Part shown: positions 51,701 through 59,759 of the stretch, one piece after another
Layout of the letters: every line of letters starts with the position of its first letter
Position numbering within the stretch: position 1 is the first letter of the stretch
Notes under the pieces: generated by a model
Databases searched by the model: none
What the model saw: only the letters and a program-made list of their open reading frames with translations
What the model was told of the DNA's origin: nothing
Translations under genes and position numbers: made by a program
NCBI RefSeq assembly: GCF_964355755.1
Contig: NC_092675.1
Location: 30,404,912 to 30,468,911, forward strand
Length of the DNA: 64,000 nucleotides
Direction of reading: 5' to 3'
Source: Antedon mediterranea
Lineage: Eukaryota > Echinodermata > Crinoidea > Comatulida > Antedonidae

Positions 51701-54700
51701 GATTAAGAATAGATATGCCAACATTTTAACATGTAAGTTCTGGTGATGTTACTACTATGTCAATATATTTATTTATAAAATATATATATATAAATAAAAA
51801 GCTTCATAGTATTTATTTATACCGTTATGGTTGTTGCTATAAGTGGTATATAGTAAAAAATGTGTTTTTAACATTTATAATTATGTTAACATTATTTTCT
51901 AGATGACCACTCACGTGTGGTTCTTAAGGAAACCGATGACGATGAATCTGATTATATTAACGCTTCATATATCAAGGTACAATTTAGAAAACTGCACACT
52001 CTCAACGTACAATAATATACAATTTATAAATGATAAAGACACACAAATATATAACTTATTACTATATTCCAAGCTTTTATCACCTCTAAATATATGTACA
52101 TAGGCCTAAGGAAAATGTGGATTAAAAACGGTCTGTACGCGAAGAAGGTGCTTTTATACTAAATAGTATTGATTTATTTCATATGCATACCGTTAAATGT
52201 ATCATCATTAATAAGCAAAGTTTATGTTATTTCATTTTTATCTTAAAGTTCAATGGCAATTCTAAAGCGTACATTGCATCTCAAGGTATTTAATTATATT
52301 ATTTTTCACCTGTTATACTACTAGGAATGTTTGTATAAAAGATGTTTAGTACTACAATGGTCATACAACTATTACTGTATATTATGTCTAGGTCCAAATG
52401 AAGCAAGTTTAAACGATATTTGGAGAATGGTTTGGAAAGAAAACAGCAGTATTATTATTATGGTTACAAATCTAGTTGAAAAAAATAAGGTGGGAAATTG
52501 AATATTATTTGACATCTTGCATTTTAAAACGACATGAAACGATATAATAATAAGTTAATATTAAAAACATCACTATCAGAATCATCCGCATTATGCTCGG
52601 AATTATAAACGTACATTACATTGTTATCGAATCTTTTTTTCCAATCGGGCACATTATTATTTCCATGGTACAGTTTGAAGACCATAACGGATTACGTATA
52701 CAATCAGAATCGCTTATTATTTTAGCACAATCCAACGATTATATTATTATAGATTAAATGTAAACAATATTGGCCAGATGTTGGTGAAGCAGTAGCGTAT
52801 GGACGTCTTACTGTTACAAATGTTGACGAAAAGATCACTTCATATTTCACTATTAGAAAATTTGAAATTAAAATGGTAAGTTAAGAAAATAATACAATTA
52901 TTATTATGTAAATGGGGTGAAACAGTAATTTTATTTTAATTTTAGTATTTTTTAAAGTGTTATTTATAATTTTAAAAACCTTACAGTAAAGAAAGCACAT
53001 AATTAATTAATTTATATGTTAGATATTTTCACAGGAATACTATACTACATAATATTTCGGATGATTTTGTTTTTGTTTTTTCTATTTATGGTTCAGTAAA
53101 TAAGGTTTTCTTTTTCTTTAATTTAGGAAGGCCATTCAGAAACACGTTCTGTGCTTCAATACCATTTCACTGCATGGCCTGACATGGATGTTCCTGCCTC
53201 CCCAGCACCATTACTTGAGTTTGTCTACCAAATTAAAGAGGTTAAGAGGTCTCTTCCAGCCGACACTGGCCCAGCAATTGTTCATTGCAGGTAAACAAGT
53301 TTTTTCAACGTATTCTGTTTATAGCCTACGTCAAAGATTCTGTATGGTAAATGCATAAAATGGCATAATGTATGATTTATTTACTAGGTAGTGAATAATA
53401 ATAATATTTAAGATACGTTAAACTTTATGAGAAAATAAATTGACGAATCAAAATAGGAAAACCTTACTAAAGATTTTGTTTGAATAGTAGAAAGAAATAC
53501 TACGTATGGCAAAAAAAAGGATGATTCATTGGTTTTTTTAAAGAAGTTTAATTTTGTTTCTAAAAGAATAATAAGAATTTTGATGCTTTTTTTGCAATAA
53601 AAAACCTACTTATATTTATATGTTTATATAAGCAGTATACTGTAATGTGTATTTGTCATTTTTAAGTGCTGGCGTTGGACGGACTGGTACAGTAATAACC
53701 ATTGATGCTATGTTGGACATGGCTGAAGAAAAGGATAAAATCGATGTATACAACTTTGTGAAAGAAATGAGAGAAAACAGATTTAATATGGTACAAACAC
53801 AGGTAATAATTTGACGCATTCGTTATTAGTAAAATTGCCAAGTTTCACATTTAAAAAAAAATTGGAATTACTCATGGTTAGATAAATAACAAGATTTGAC
53901 AGACTTTAAGTTTGAAGTAAGCAACTTAGAACGGTCTAAATAAGATTGCAAAATAAATGATAATGTTAGATTGGACTATCTTTATCTATCACTGTAGTTA
54001 AAGCAATATCATTGGAGTATGTGAAAGTAAAGCAAAGCTTAATGTTACTTTTAGTTAAACTTAGTGTCAACATTATTTAGCCATGGAAGCCCGAACCAAC
54101 ACAAGGTTGTTCTTCTCGGAGTCGTACACTCGTATTACAATCATGAAATACTAAGACGAAATGGAAACCTACAATAATATTAATACAATAATTGCAACAC
54201 ATAAAACAAATTTAAATCGTATTTAAATTGTATTTATTTCTCAGGGGCAATATATGTTTATATACGAGACTCTTCTGCAAAGTCTGTTTTGTGAGTCGAC
54301 TCATATAACGACAGAAGCTTTTACAGCGTCGTTTAGAAAGTTAAAAGAAACCAACAGTCGACACGGAACGAAATTTATACACGAACAGTACAATGTAAGT
54401 GAAGCACACTTTATAAATGTCAATTTAGATAAACGTGAAAGTACATTTAACCTTATTATTCCTTGAGAAATGTCCTCAATTTACGTTTTTCTATTGGTTT
54501 ATACAGGTTCTGATGGCGCTATTGCCACTTCCGTTGTCTGATAAAACAAGAGCAGGAAAAGATCCTGCAAACGTTGACAAAAATAGATATCCAAGTATAA
54601 TACCAAGTAAGGCTTCAAATGTATCGTAAATAGTATCATTAGTATCATCTTCATAAAAATCAACGCATTGTTGTGTTCAAAGATAAGCTAATAATGATTA

Positions 54701-57633
54701 CGATAATGCCAGGTTAAGATTTAAGTATGACAACTGGGGTAATGGTAACAATTAATAATGGTTGGCAGTATGTGGATTGATGATCGTAGTAGGCTTAATG
54801 ACAGATGGCGTTAACTGTGATCGTGAGAATGATGGTGTAGTGTTGACTGGTGGTGATAGTGGTGATAGAGATGATAGGCCTAGTTAGGGAACGTCCGTGA
54901 TATACATTATACTGACCTGTTAATTTGGTTACATTTCAGTCGACAGAGCAAGACCATTCCTAATGACTAAAGATGGAGATCGAAACAATTATATCAATGC
55001 ATCTTTTTGTAAGGTAAGTATAGTGTCCATGATGTCTTCTTCTGCTAAACTGCTGAACTACAATGCGTCACTCGTAGTGTATATTGTCTCATTTAAATAC
55101 CTTTTATATCTAATATATTCTTAAATTAATATCCTTAATATCTAAAGAAATGTTTTAAAGTAGGCCTAAAATTTAATTATTATTATGTAGGGCTATGGAC
55201 AACGAGAAGATAAGTACGTAGTGACGCAAGCACCGATGCCAAACACGGTGTCAGACTTTTGGAGATTGATCTATGATTATAGTTTGTATATCATTGTGAT
55301 GTTGAATGACGAAAATGCCAAGGATGAGGTAATATATATTCATATCCGCCCCCCCCCACCCCCCAACTTAAAGATGCCAAGGATGAGGTAACATATCTTA
55401 TTCATAACTAGAAAAATCAAACTACAACCCAAAAAATGTATGTATAATATTGTAGGTTGTTATGTTAAGCTTGGTTCCCACTAGAACGCAACGCAAGGAC
55501 GTAAGCCGTAACGCAAGCGAATTGACCAATCACAAGGAACGGTTCGAATAATCCATCGCTTGGATCGGTCAATTCGCTTGCGTTGCGGCTTACGTCCTTG
55601 CGTTGCGTTCTAGTGGGAACCAAGCTTTACTAGGATGGACCACCCTGGTCAGTGATAAATGCTTCACCAAAACTGTTTAAATGAAAAGGTTATAATATCC
55701 GTGTATTGTAATCCACACCCGTTGTTTGTATGCTTGTCGGTCACTAACTTACTAATTTAATTTGTAGTCTATTGGTACATACATTCCACTTGAACTTAAT
55801 GTTCAAACAAAAATGGGTCCCTTTCTTGTTGAACTTGCTGCAATTGAAGATTACGGTTGTGCTATCAAACGAACATTGCAGTTATCAAAAGTAAGTAGGC
55901 ATAATTCTTTTATATGTATATTTGAATATGTTATAGCTCCTATATCAGGGGGATTATCACCTATCGGATACAGTGATTAATTTACTATTGATAATCTTTG
56001 GTCACATGGGTTTAAATCAAAATGTTCGTTAAAAATGATTCCTTTATTTTCAGTTCATGATGTAGGATGTTTCATGAGGCATGGCATTCCACAACTTTTG
56101 TTAGTCAAGTTAATGTAATTGCTTACTAGTTGGAGTCTAGCAGACGTAATTGCATACTAGTTAGAGTCTAGCAGACGTAGTTGCATACTGGTTGGAGTCT
56201 ACCAAACAATTGCTAAACTATTAGTGTGAAAACTCATCTGTGTTGGTGTATAAGTAGAAATCAACATTGTTATTGTGTTGTGATCATTAAAAATATATAT
56301 ATTTTTTTTTTCAAGGAGAATGAAAATCCCCGTGAAATACATCAATTTCAATATCGTGATTGGCCAAATGGTTCGGCGAAGCCTGCTTCGGCCGATTCTT
56401 TCTTTCAACTACGATCAGAAGTCGATAAATCTAAACGAGCAACTCAACAGAACATTGTTGCAGTACACTGTCTGTATGTATAACATAACTTTTGATTATA
56501 CATCAACAGTTTGTTTCCAGATTTTTATTATAACGAGTATTAAGTACATTAAATTACCTTGACGATTAAAAATCCTATCGCGAAAAGTACAATAGCTTAT
56601 TGTTCTTTGTTCACCCACAGAGATGGCAGGAGTCGATGTGGATACTTCTGCGCAGTAGACTCGATCATTCAGATGATTAATGAAGAAGCCATCGTTGACG
56701 TCTTTCAAAATGTCAAACGGATTAAAAGTACTTGTCCGTCTTTGATAAAGACTAAGGTAAATAAAAAGAATTGAACTTTTAAATCAAACCAACAAACACC
56801 ATAATAATTTAGTGGTTCAAAGATAATTATTTGAACTGGTAAAATATGATGATGATTAGTATGGTTATTTGTAAAATGACGACTGAGATACGACATTGAT
56901 TGAATGAATGATGATAGTAATTTATACCGGCACCTCTTTTGCCATGCCTTCAAACTATAGACCGGCTAAACTGCGCTTGTCTGTTTCCTCTATCTTCATC
57001 GGATCCACACGCGCGACACACTAAACTATCTTTGGCCGGCCTAGCCTGCGATGGTTAACTTTTGTTCATGGAGCTAACTTGGAGGGTTTAGTAATTTTAG
57101 CGGTTAGTTAAAATATGATGAATGAATATTTCGAAGCGACAAATTACCAAATGCATGCCTTTTTGTTGATGTTTACTTATTCGCAGCGAAACTATTTACT
57201 TGTCCTACTTCAACCAAGTCCATAGGTCCATAACTATATTATCTCTCGACTTCGCCTCGAGATATAGTATAGTCTCCAGTCACCTTGGGCTATAATATTA
57301 TCCCACGACTTTGCCTCTTGATATAGTATAGTCTCCAGTCACCTTGGGCTATATTTTTAACCATGCCCCTCAGCCCAGTAAATATTACTACTGTATTATG
57401 ATAGTATATGCAGTGGCACAGTGTGATGACGTGGTAAAATGATGATACTGATACCTTTGTTTTAGGAGTTGTTATGACATCGAATTATTTAAATTAAGTT
57501 TATTGTTTTATTAAATTTATGAACTGCATAACTGTTACATCTGCATTTTAATTCACAGGAACAATACACATTATGCTACGAGACGGCACAGTGTTATCTG
57601 GATTCATTCGACATCTACGGAAATTTTAAATAA
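31769..57633 (+). CDS. Gene 3: Tie-like receptor phosphatase with duplicated ectodomain and intact D1
   Basis: Exons: 31769-31850, 34107-34490, 35008-35247, 35790-35921, 36236-36376, 36508-36642, 37060-37206, 40613-40936, 41209-41595, 41999-42238, 42344-42475, 42810-42950, 43282-43419, 43965-44111, 44499-44804, 45084-45151, 45280-45508, 45968-46267, 47402-47689, 48294-48596, 48808-49098, 49254-49474, 49661-49733, 50096-50177, 50590-50654, 51095-51234, 51645-51732, 51903-51976, 52249-52285, 52392-52489, 52753-52875, 53127-53290, 53667-53802, 54245-54394, 54507-54606, 54940-55013, 55191-55328, 55768-55890, 56316-56473, 56621-56756, 57559-57633. Total 6810 bases, a multiple of three: 2269 residues and TAA. 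Opposite in orientation to genes 1, 2 and 4. It is the only family member in the window with a complete D1 active site, so it should dephosphorylate phosphotyrosine at the inner membrane face. Ligand and substrate are unknown. Confidence 0.9.
32425..33440 (+). repeat. Dispersed repeat in gene 3 intron 1
   Basis: Starts CCTCCGCCAAGGAGG with a GTCT run (32476-32491), a head I recognise from common marine-invertebrate repeats. The body contains TTTTCAAAAGCCGGCG and AGAACTACATGTCCAAAAAA. Parts recur at 58840-59070 (inverted) and 7915-8005. No coding capacity. Confidence 0.55.
35327..35530 (-). mobile_element. Solo LINE 3' UTR fragment in gene 3 intron 3
   Basis: About 200 bp almost identical to 62635-62826, including TTTCTTTGGAGGGTCCCCAT and AACAACCAAGACAGAGGCAC. 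Since the 62.6-kb copy follows a reverse transcriptase ORF, this is a severely 5'-truncated insertion of the same family. Open frames crossing it are not genes. Confidence 0.7.
37338..40170 (-). mobile_element. Nearly full LINE: endonuclease plus reverse transcriptase, in gene 3 intron 7
   Basis: The minus-strand ORF 40169 to about 38500 encodes an APE-type endonuclease ([44 protein letters not shown]) then the start of a reverse transcriptase ([31 protein letters not shown]). A single frameshift near 38495, in an A run, separates it from the remainder, which runs to 37516 with [16 protein letters not shown] and [10 protein letters not shown]. The 3' end reads TTCTTGAATCTTGAATCTTG. An ATT microsatellite at 38936-38967 encodes poly-Asn. 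Antisense to gene 3, between EGF4 and FN3. Resembles CR1/L2/Rex-type elements; clade not settled. Confidence 0.88.
41209..49733 (+). CDS. Gene 3 second ectodomain block: Ig, Ig, EGF x4, FN3 x7
   Basis: Ig1 41209-41595 ([14 protein letters not shown]), Ig2 41999-42238, EGFs 42344-42475, 42810-42950, 43282-43419 and 43965-44111. Then seven FN3 domains: 44499-44804, 45084-45151 with 45280-45508, 45968-46267, 47402-47689, 48294-48596, 48808-49098, and 49254-49474 with 49661-49733. The third and fifth FN3 share NG-C-x-V-x-Y with a second cysteine; the fourth and sixth share CG-R-G...Y-Y. This is a duplicated two-domain unit absent from genes 1 and 2. The seventh FN3 also has no counterpart there. 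No new signal peptide precedes this block, so it belongs to the same protein. Confidence 0.87.
42591..42637. repeat. AT-rich hairpin
   Basis: TTATTAACTAATTTAAATAT at 42591 is mirrored at 42617-42637 around a 2-4 base loop. In gene 3 intron 11. Confidence 0.7.
45718..45800 (+). repeat. TTCT microsatellite
   Basis: Imperfect then perfect CTTT units, broken once by CCTC, in gene 3 intron 17. Open frames across it are artefacts. Confidence 0.9.
46290..46822. mobile_element. Large inverted-repeat element with Penelope-like remnant
   Basis: Two arms of about 173 bp (46290-46462 and 46648-46822) are near-identical inverted copies, sharing TTTGACAAATCCAGTAAAGA, CGCCATCTTGGCTGATGGCT and CATACTTTTTGTAGCAATGA-like words. 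The 185-bp centre read on the minus strand gives [19 protein letters not shown] and later a SSTYSHH-type end, which resembles the C-terminal endonuclease region of Penelope-like retroelements. It lies 22 bp beyond the donor of exon 18. Confidence 0.65.
46830..47230 (-). mobile_element. LINE 3' fragment in gene 3 intron 18
   Basis: Minus-strand translation near 47225-47130 gives [20 protein letters not shown] and then [11 protein letters not shown] with a stop. GPxxWNxL is the usual C-terminal motif of non-LTR reverse transcriptases. The rest, down to about 46830, is 3' UTR-like. Truncated, between exons 45968-46267 and 47402-47689. Confidence 0.6.
50096..50654 (+). CDS. Gene 3 transmembrane and first cytoplasmic exons
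   Basis: Exon 50096-50177 encodes [20 protein letters not shown] followed by FLVVLKKR, a clear membrane span with basic stop-transfer residues. Exon 50590-50654 encodes the short juxtamembrane linker ([20 protein letters not shown]), with no recognisable motif. The junctions are phase 2 then phase 1, as in genes 1 and 2. Confidence 0.88.
50985..51025 (+). repeat. Second GACC repeat with the same flank
   Basis: CGGACCGACCGACCAACCGACCGACATAGTGAGCT-type sequence, 70 bp before exon 51095-51234. Shares repeat unit and downstream flank with 12030-12056. Confidence 0.6.
51095..54394 (+). CDS. Gene 3 PTP D1, intact active site
   Basis: Exons 51095-51234, 51645-51732, 51903-51976, 52249-52285, 52392-52489, 52753-52875, 53127-53290, 53667-53802 and 54245-54394. 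All hallmark motifs are present: recognition loop [14 protein letters not shown], substrate-core DYINASYI, general-acid loop WPDMDVP, P-loop [11 protein letters not shown] split by the intron between 53290 and 53667, and Q-loop [11 protein letters not shown]. Known chemistry: the Cys attacks phosphotyrosine and the WPD Asp and Q-loop help hydrolysis. WPDMDVP departs from the common WPDHGVP, but the Asp is kept. This is the only predicted active phosphatase domain in the window. Confidence 0.9.
51488..51506 (+). repeat. Short telomere-like repeat
   Basis: Three units of CCCTAA within gene 3 intron 26. Too short to indicate a telomere. Confidence 0.7.
54507..57633 (+). CDS. Gene 3 PTP D2, unusual P-loop
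   Basis: Exons 54507-54606, 54940-55013, 55191-55328, 55768-55890, 56316-56473, 56621-56756 and 57559-57633. NRYPSIIPS and NNYINASF mark the PTP fold. The WPD loop reads DWPNGS, with Asn for Asp. The P-loop across 56473/56621 reads [17 protein letters not shown]: the HC-X5-R spacing is kept, but the X5 residues are LDGRS instead of SAGVG and the usual Ser/Thr after Arg is Cys. The Q-loop position reads KTKEQY. Weak or no activity is likely, with a regulatory role as in other tandem receptor PTPs. Stop codon at 57631-57633. Confidence 0.87.
55465..55630. mobile_element. Foldback MITE, copy 2, near-perfect hairpin
   Basis: About 165 bp in intron 37 of gene 3, starting AAGCTTGGTTCCCACTAGAA and ending in its complement. 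The arms pair almost throughout and leave a short loop around 55540-55562. Same termini as 25764-26074 but shorter and more homogeneous, consistent with a younger copy. Confidence 0.78.
56116..56208 (+). repeat. 31-bp minisatellite, three copies
   Basis: Three consecutive units of TAATTGCATACTAGTTGGAG followed by TCTAGCAGACG, with a few substitutions. In gene 3 intron 38, about 100 bp before exon 56316-56473. Confidence 0.8.
57240..57356 (+). repeat. 59-bp tandem duplication
   Basis: Two copies sharing ATATAGTATAGTCTCCAGTC and ACCTTGGGCTATA, in the last intron of gene 3. Confidence 0.75.
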
Positions 57634-58839
57634 AATATGGAAATTATAGGCCTATAGATATAATATGTTTTATAAAAAAGAGAGTTTATTATTATAATTT
57701 TTATCGATTTTACTGTTTTACTATATTTTACTACGTTTATATTTGATGAAAGATAGTGTTTTGTGATAAGTTGCTATTTTTGTATTTGTTTGTATTTCTC
57801 GTATCAATTATTTCTTTTATGGTAAATGCACTGAAAACGGTGAAATGAAACCCTTTTTAAAAAAGTTTAAGATGTATCTGGATTGTAATGGTAAACAAAT
57901 AATTTATAAATTTGCCATAAGTCACAAAATACAAAAAAGATGACATATTTTGTTTCATATATTATTTTAGTAAATGTCGTACCAAATAGATAGCGTCAAT
58001 CCATATCAAGAAAACAACCGTAGTTTAAAGTTTCATCAATACCTACAGTAAAACATTCAAACTAAAAACTGGATTAAATCTTAGCAAACATTTAATTTAA
58101 AGTAATAGTTCATTGTTCTTCAATTCAGAGGTCTACTTTACTTATGTATATGTTTTGGGGTGTTTTTTGTTTTGTTTTTTTTTTTTTGCAAACCTGTGTA
58201 TAGGCTAGTGCGAGTTAGGAAAATAATTACGCATCATAATTTTTTTTTTGGAAAACATTATAAGTTAATCCATGACCATTTTGTGATAAATTAATTCCAT
58301 TAGTATTGCTTATTTGAAATAAATTGTATAGAAACTGCAATGTCATTTATCGTTGAAATAAATGGCATCATATTATTGAGTAAAATCTGTTCCACTTAAC
58401 GTGTCGTTTCTAAATAAATTTAGACAAAAAGTAAGACTCTAAGTAATTTAATTGCTTGGTGGTTTTACTATACTTTTGAATGTTCCTGTATTGTATTTCT
58501 TGTGTAAATTGCCTCCTTTTTTATATATAATTATCATTGGTTTTATACTTTTATACACATTTTAATATTGAGAAAATGTAAATATCTTTGTAATTCAGCT
58601 AAGGCTGCGATGATGATATTGAAATAAATGAAATGAAATGAAAAAAAAAAAGTGGTTGGTTTTATTCATAAATATTAGTAAAATTAAAACAAAACTACAC
58701 TGTGTTGGTTCAAATCTGACACTCCTCGCAAGACACTGACGTTTGCCTCTCTCCACCCAGGTGTATAAATGGGTATTTTGTTTCGTCAATACCCAACTTT
58801 GCGCTTAGCTGCATATAGTATGTTTCCATATATGTTTGA

Positions 58840-59070
58840 TCCAAAAATCCCCAACAAGCGGTTAAATTTGAAAAAGAAAAAATCTAAAACTACTCGTACT
58901 ACCTGTACATTAAATCAAATTATGTTTTGAAATTACAAAATCAAATATGATAACTCTTTTGTCCTTTTGTACAAAAATTAAGTTTTTTCGGACAAGTAGT
59001 TATCGAAAAATGCTTCATATCGCCGGCTTTTGAAAATCGTCTCCTATCTTTTAACGCAGGTCATCTGCAT
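58840..59070 (-). repeat. Inverted partial copy of the 32.6-kb repeat
   Basis: Read on the minus strand it contains TTTTCAAAAGCCGGCGA followed by ACTACTTGTCCGAAAAAAC, matching 32625-32690 and 33305-33360 with the middle deleted. Located between the convergent 3' ends of genes 3 and 4. Confidence 0.5.
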
Positions 59071-59661
59071 ACTTACAAATGTTCTATAGCATATTATTTG
59101 TTCCTAATTTTCTGAAATTATAACGCTGGTGTTCCTAAAATTGAGGGTGCTAAAAAACATTTACGAGATCGAAGCAGGTTGTGCAACCACGGAAAAAAAT
59201 GTTAAGGCCCTGTCACAGCCTTGGGGTCGTTTTCACGACAACAGATGCATTGATGTTGTCGCCTCATGTAATGATGTGGTGGAAAAGGAGAGGTATACAA
59301 AATGATTTTTTGACGTGAAATAGTTTATTTATCATCACCGATGTCTTAAAACAACTCTTTAGCATTACATAAGATATGGTATATTACTGTTGTTATTTGG
59401 GTACAACTACTGTTAGGTAAGTACTGGATTTAAGTTACATTAAATCAATACATATTATTACGAAAACATAAATAATACTTAAATTAACACGTCAACAGTT
59501 TTCTTTGAGTTTAAAAATTAATACTTTTATTTTAACAATAGTAATATCTTAACTACACATATTCGAGAATTGGTATTAGGATATAACTACTGATAGATTA
59601 AGTTAAGCTGGATTAAAGTTATTGTCTTTAATAACCATAAATAGTATAAAAGCAGGACAGA

Positions 59662-59737
59662 ACACGTCAGCAGTTTCTTCGTATTTACAGATTTATGATT
59701 TCATAAATGTCACACATGAAGCGTCGGCGCAAATATT
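59662..59737. repeat. Duplicate of the gene 4 terminal exon end
   Basis: 76 bp (from ACACGTCAGCAGTTTCTTCG to GTCGGCGCAAATATT) repeat 59740-59810, which covers the stop codon and last 16 or so codons of the gene 4 terminal exon. Differences are a few substitutions and 3-5 base indels. Confidence 0.75.
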
Positions 59738-59759
59738 AAAACACGTCAGCAGTTTGTAT

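Larger units (their letters stand above)
57634..59759. other. Convergent 3' region of genes 3 and 4
   Basis: Holds the 3' UTRs of both genes. Candidate polyadenylation signals for gene 3 (AATAAA) occur near 58318 and 58622. The stretch ending in GAAATGAAATG plus poly-A at 58620-58650 looks like a retroposon tail. The repeat 58840-59070 and the terminal-exon duplicate 59662-59737 also lie here. No separate gene seen. Confidence 0.5.
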
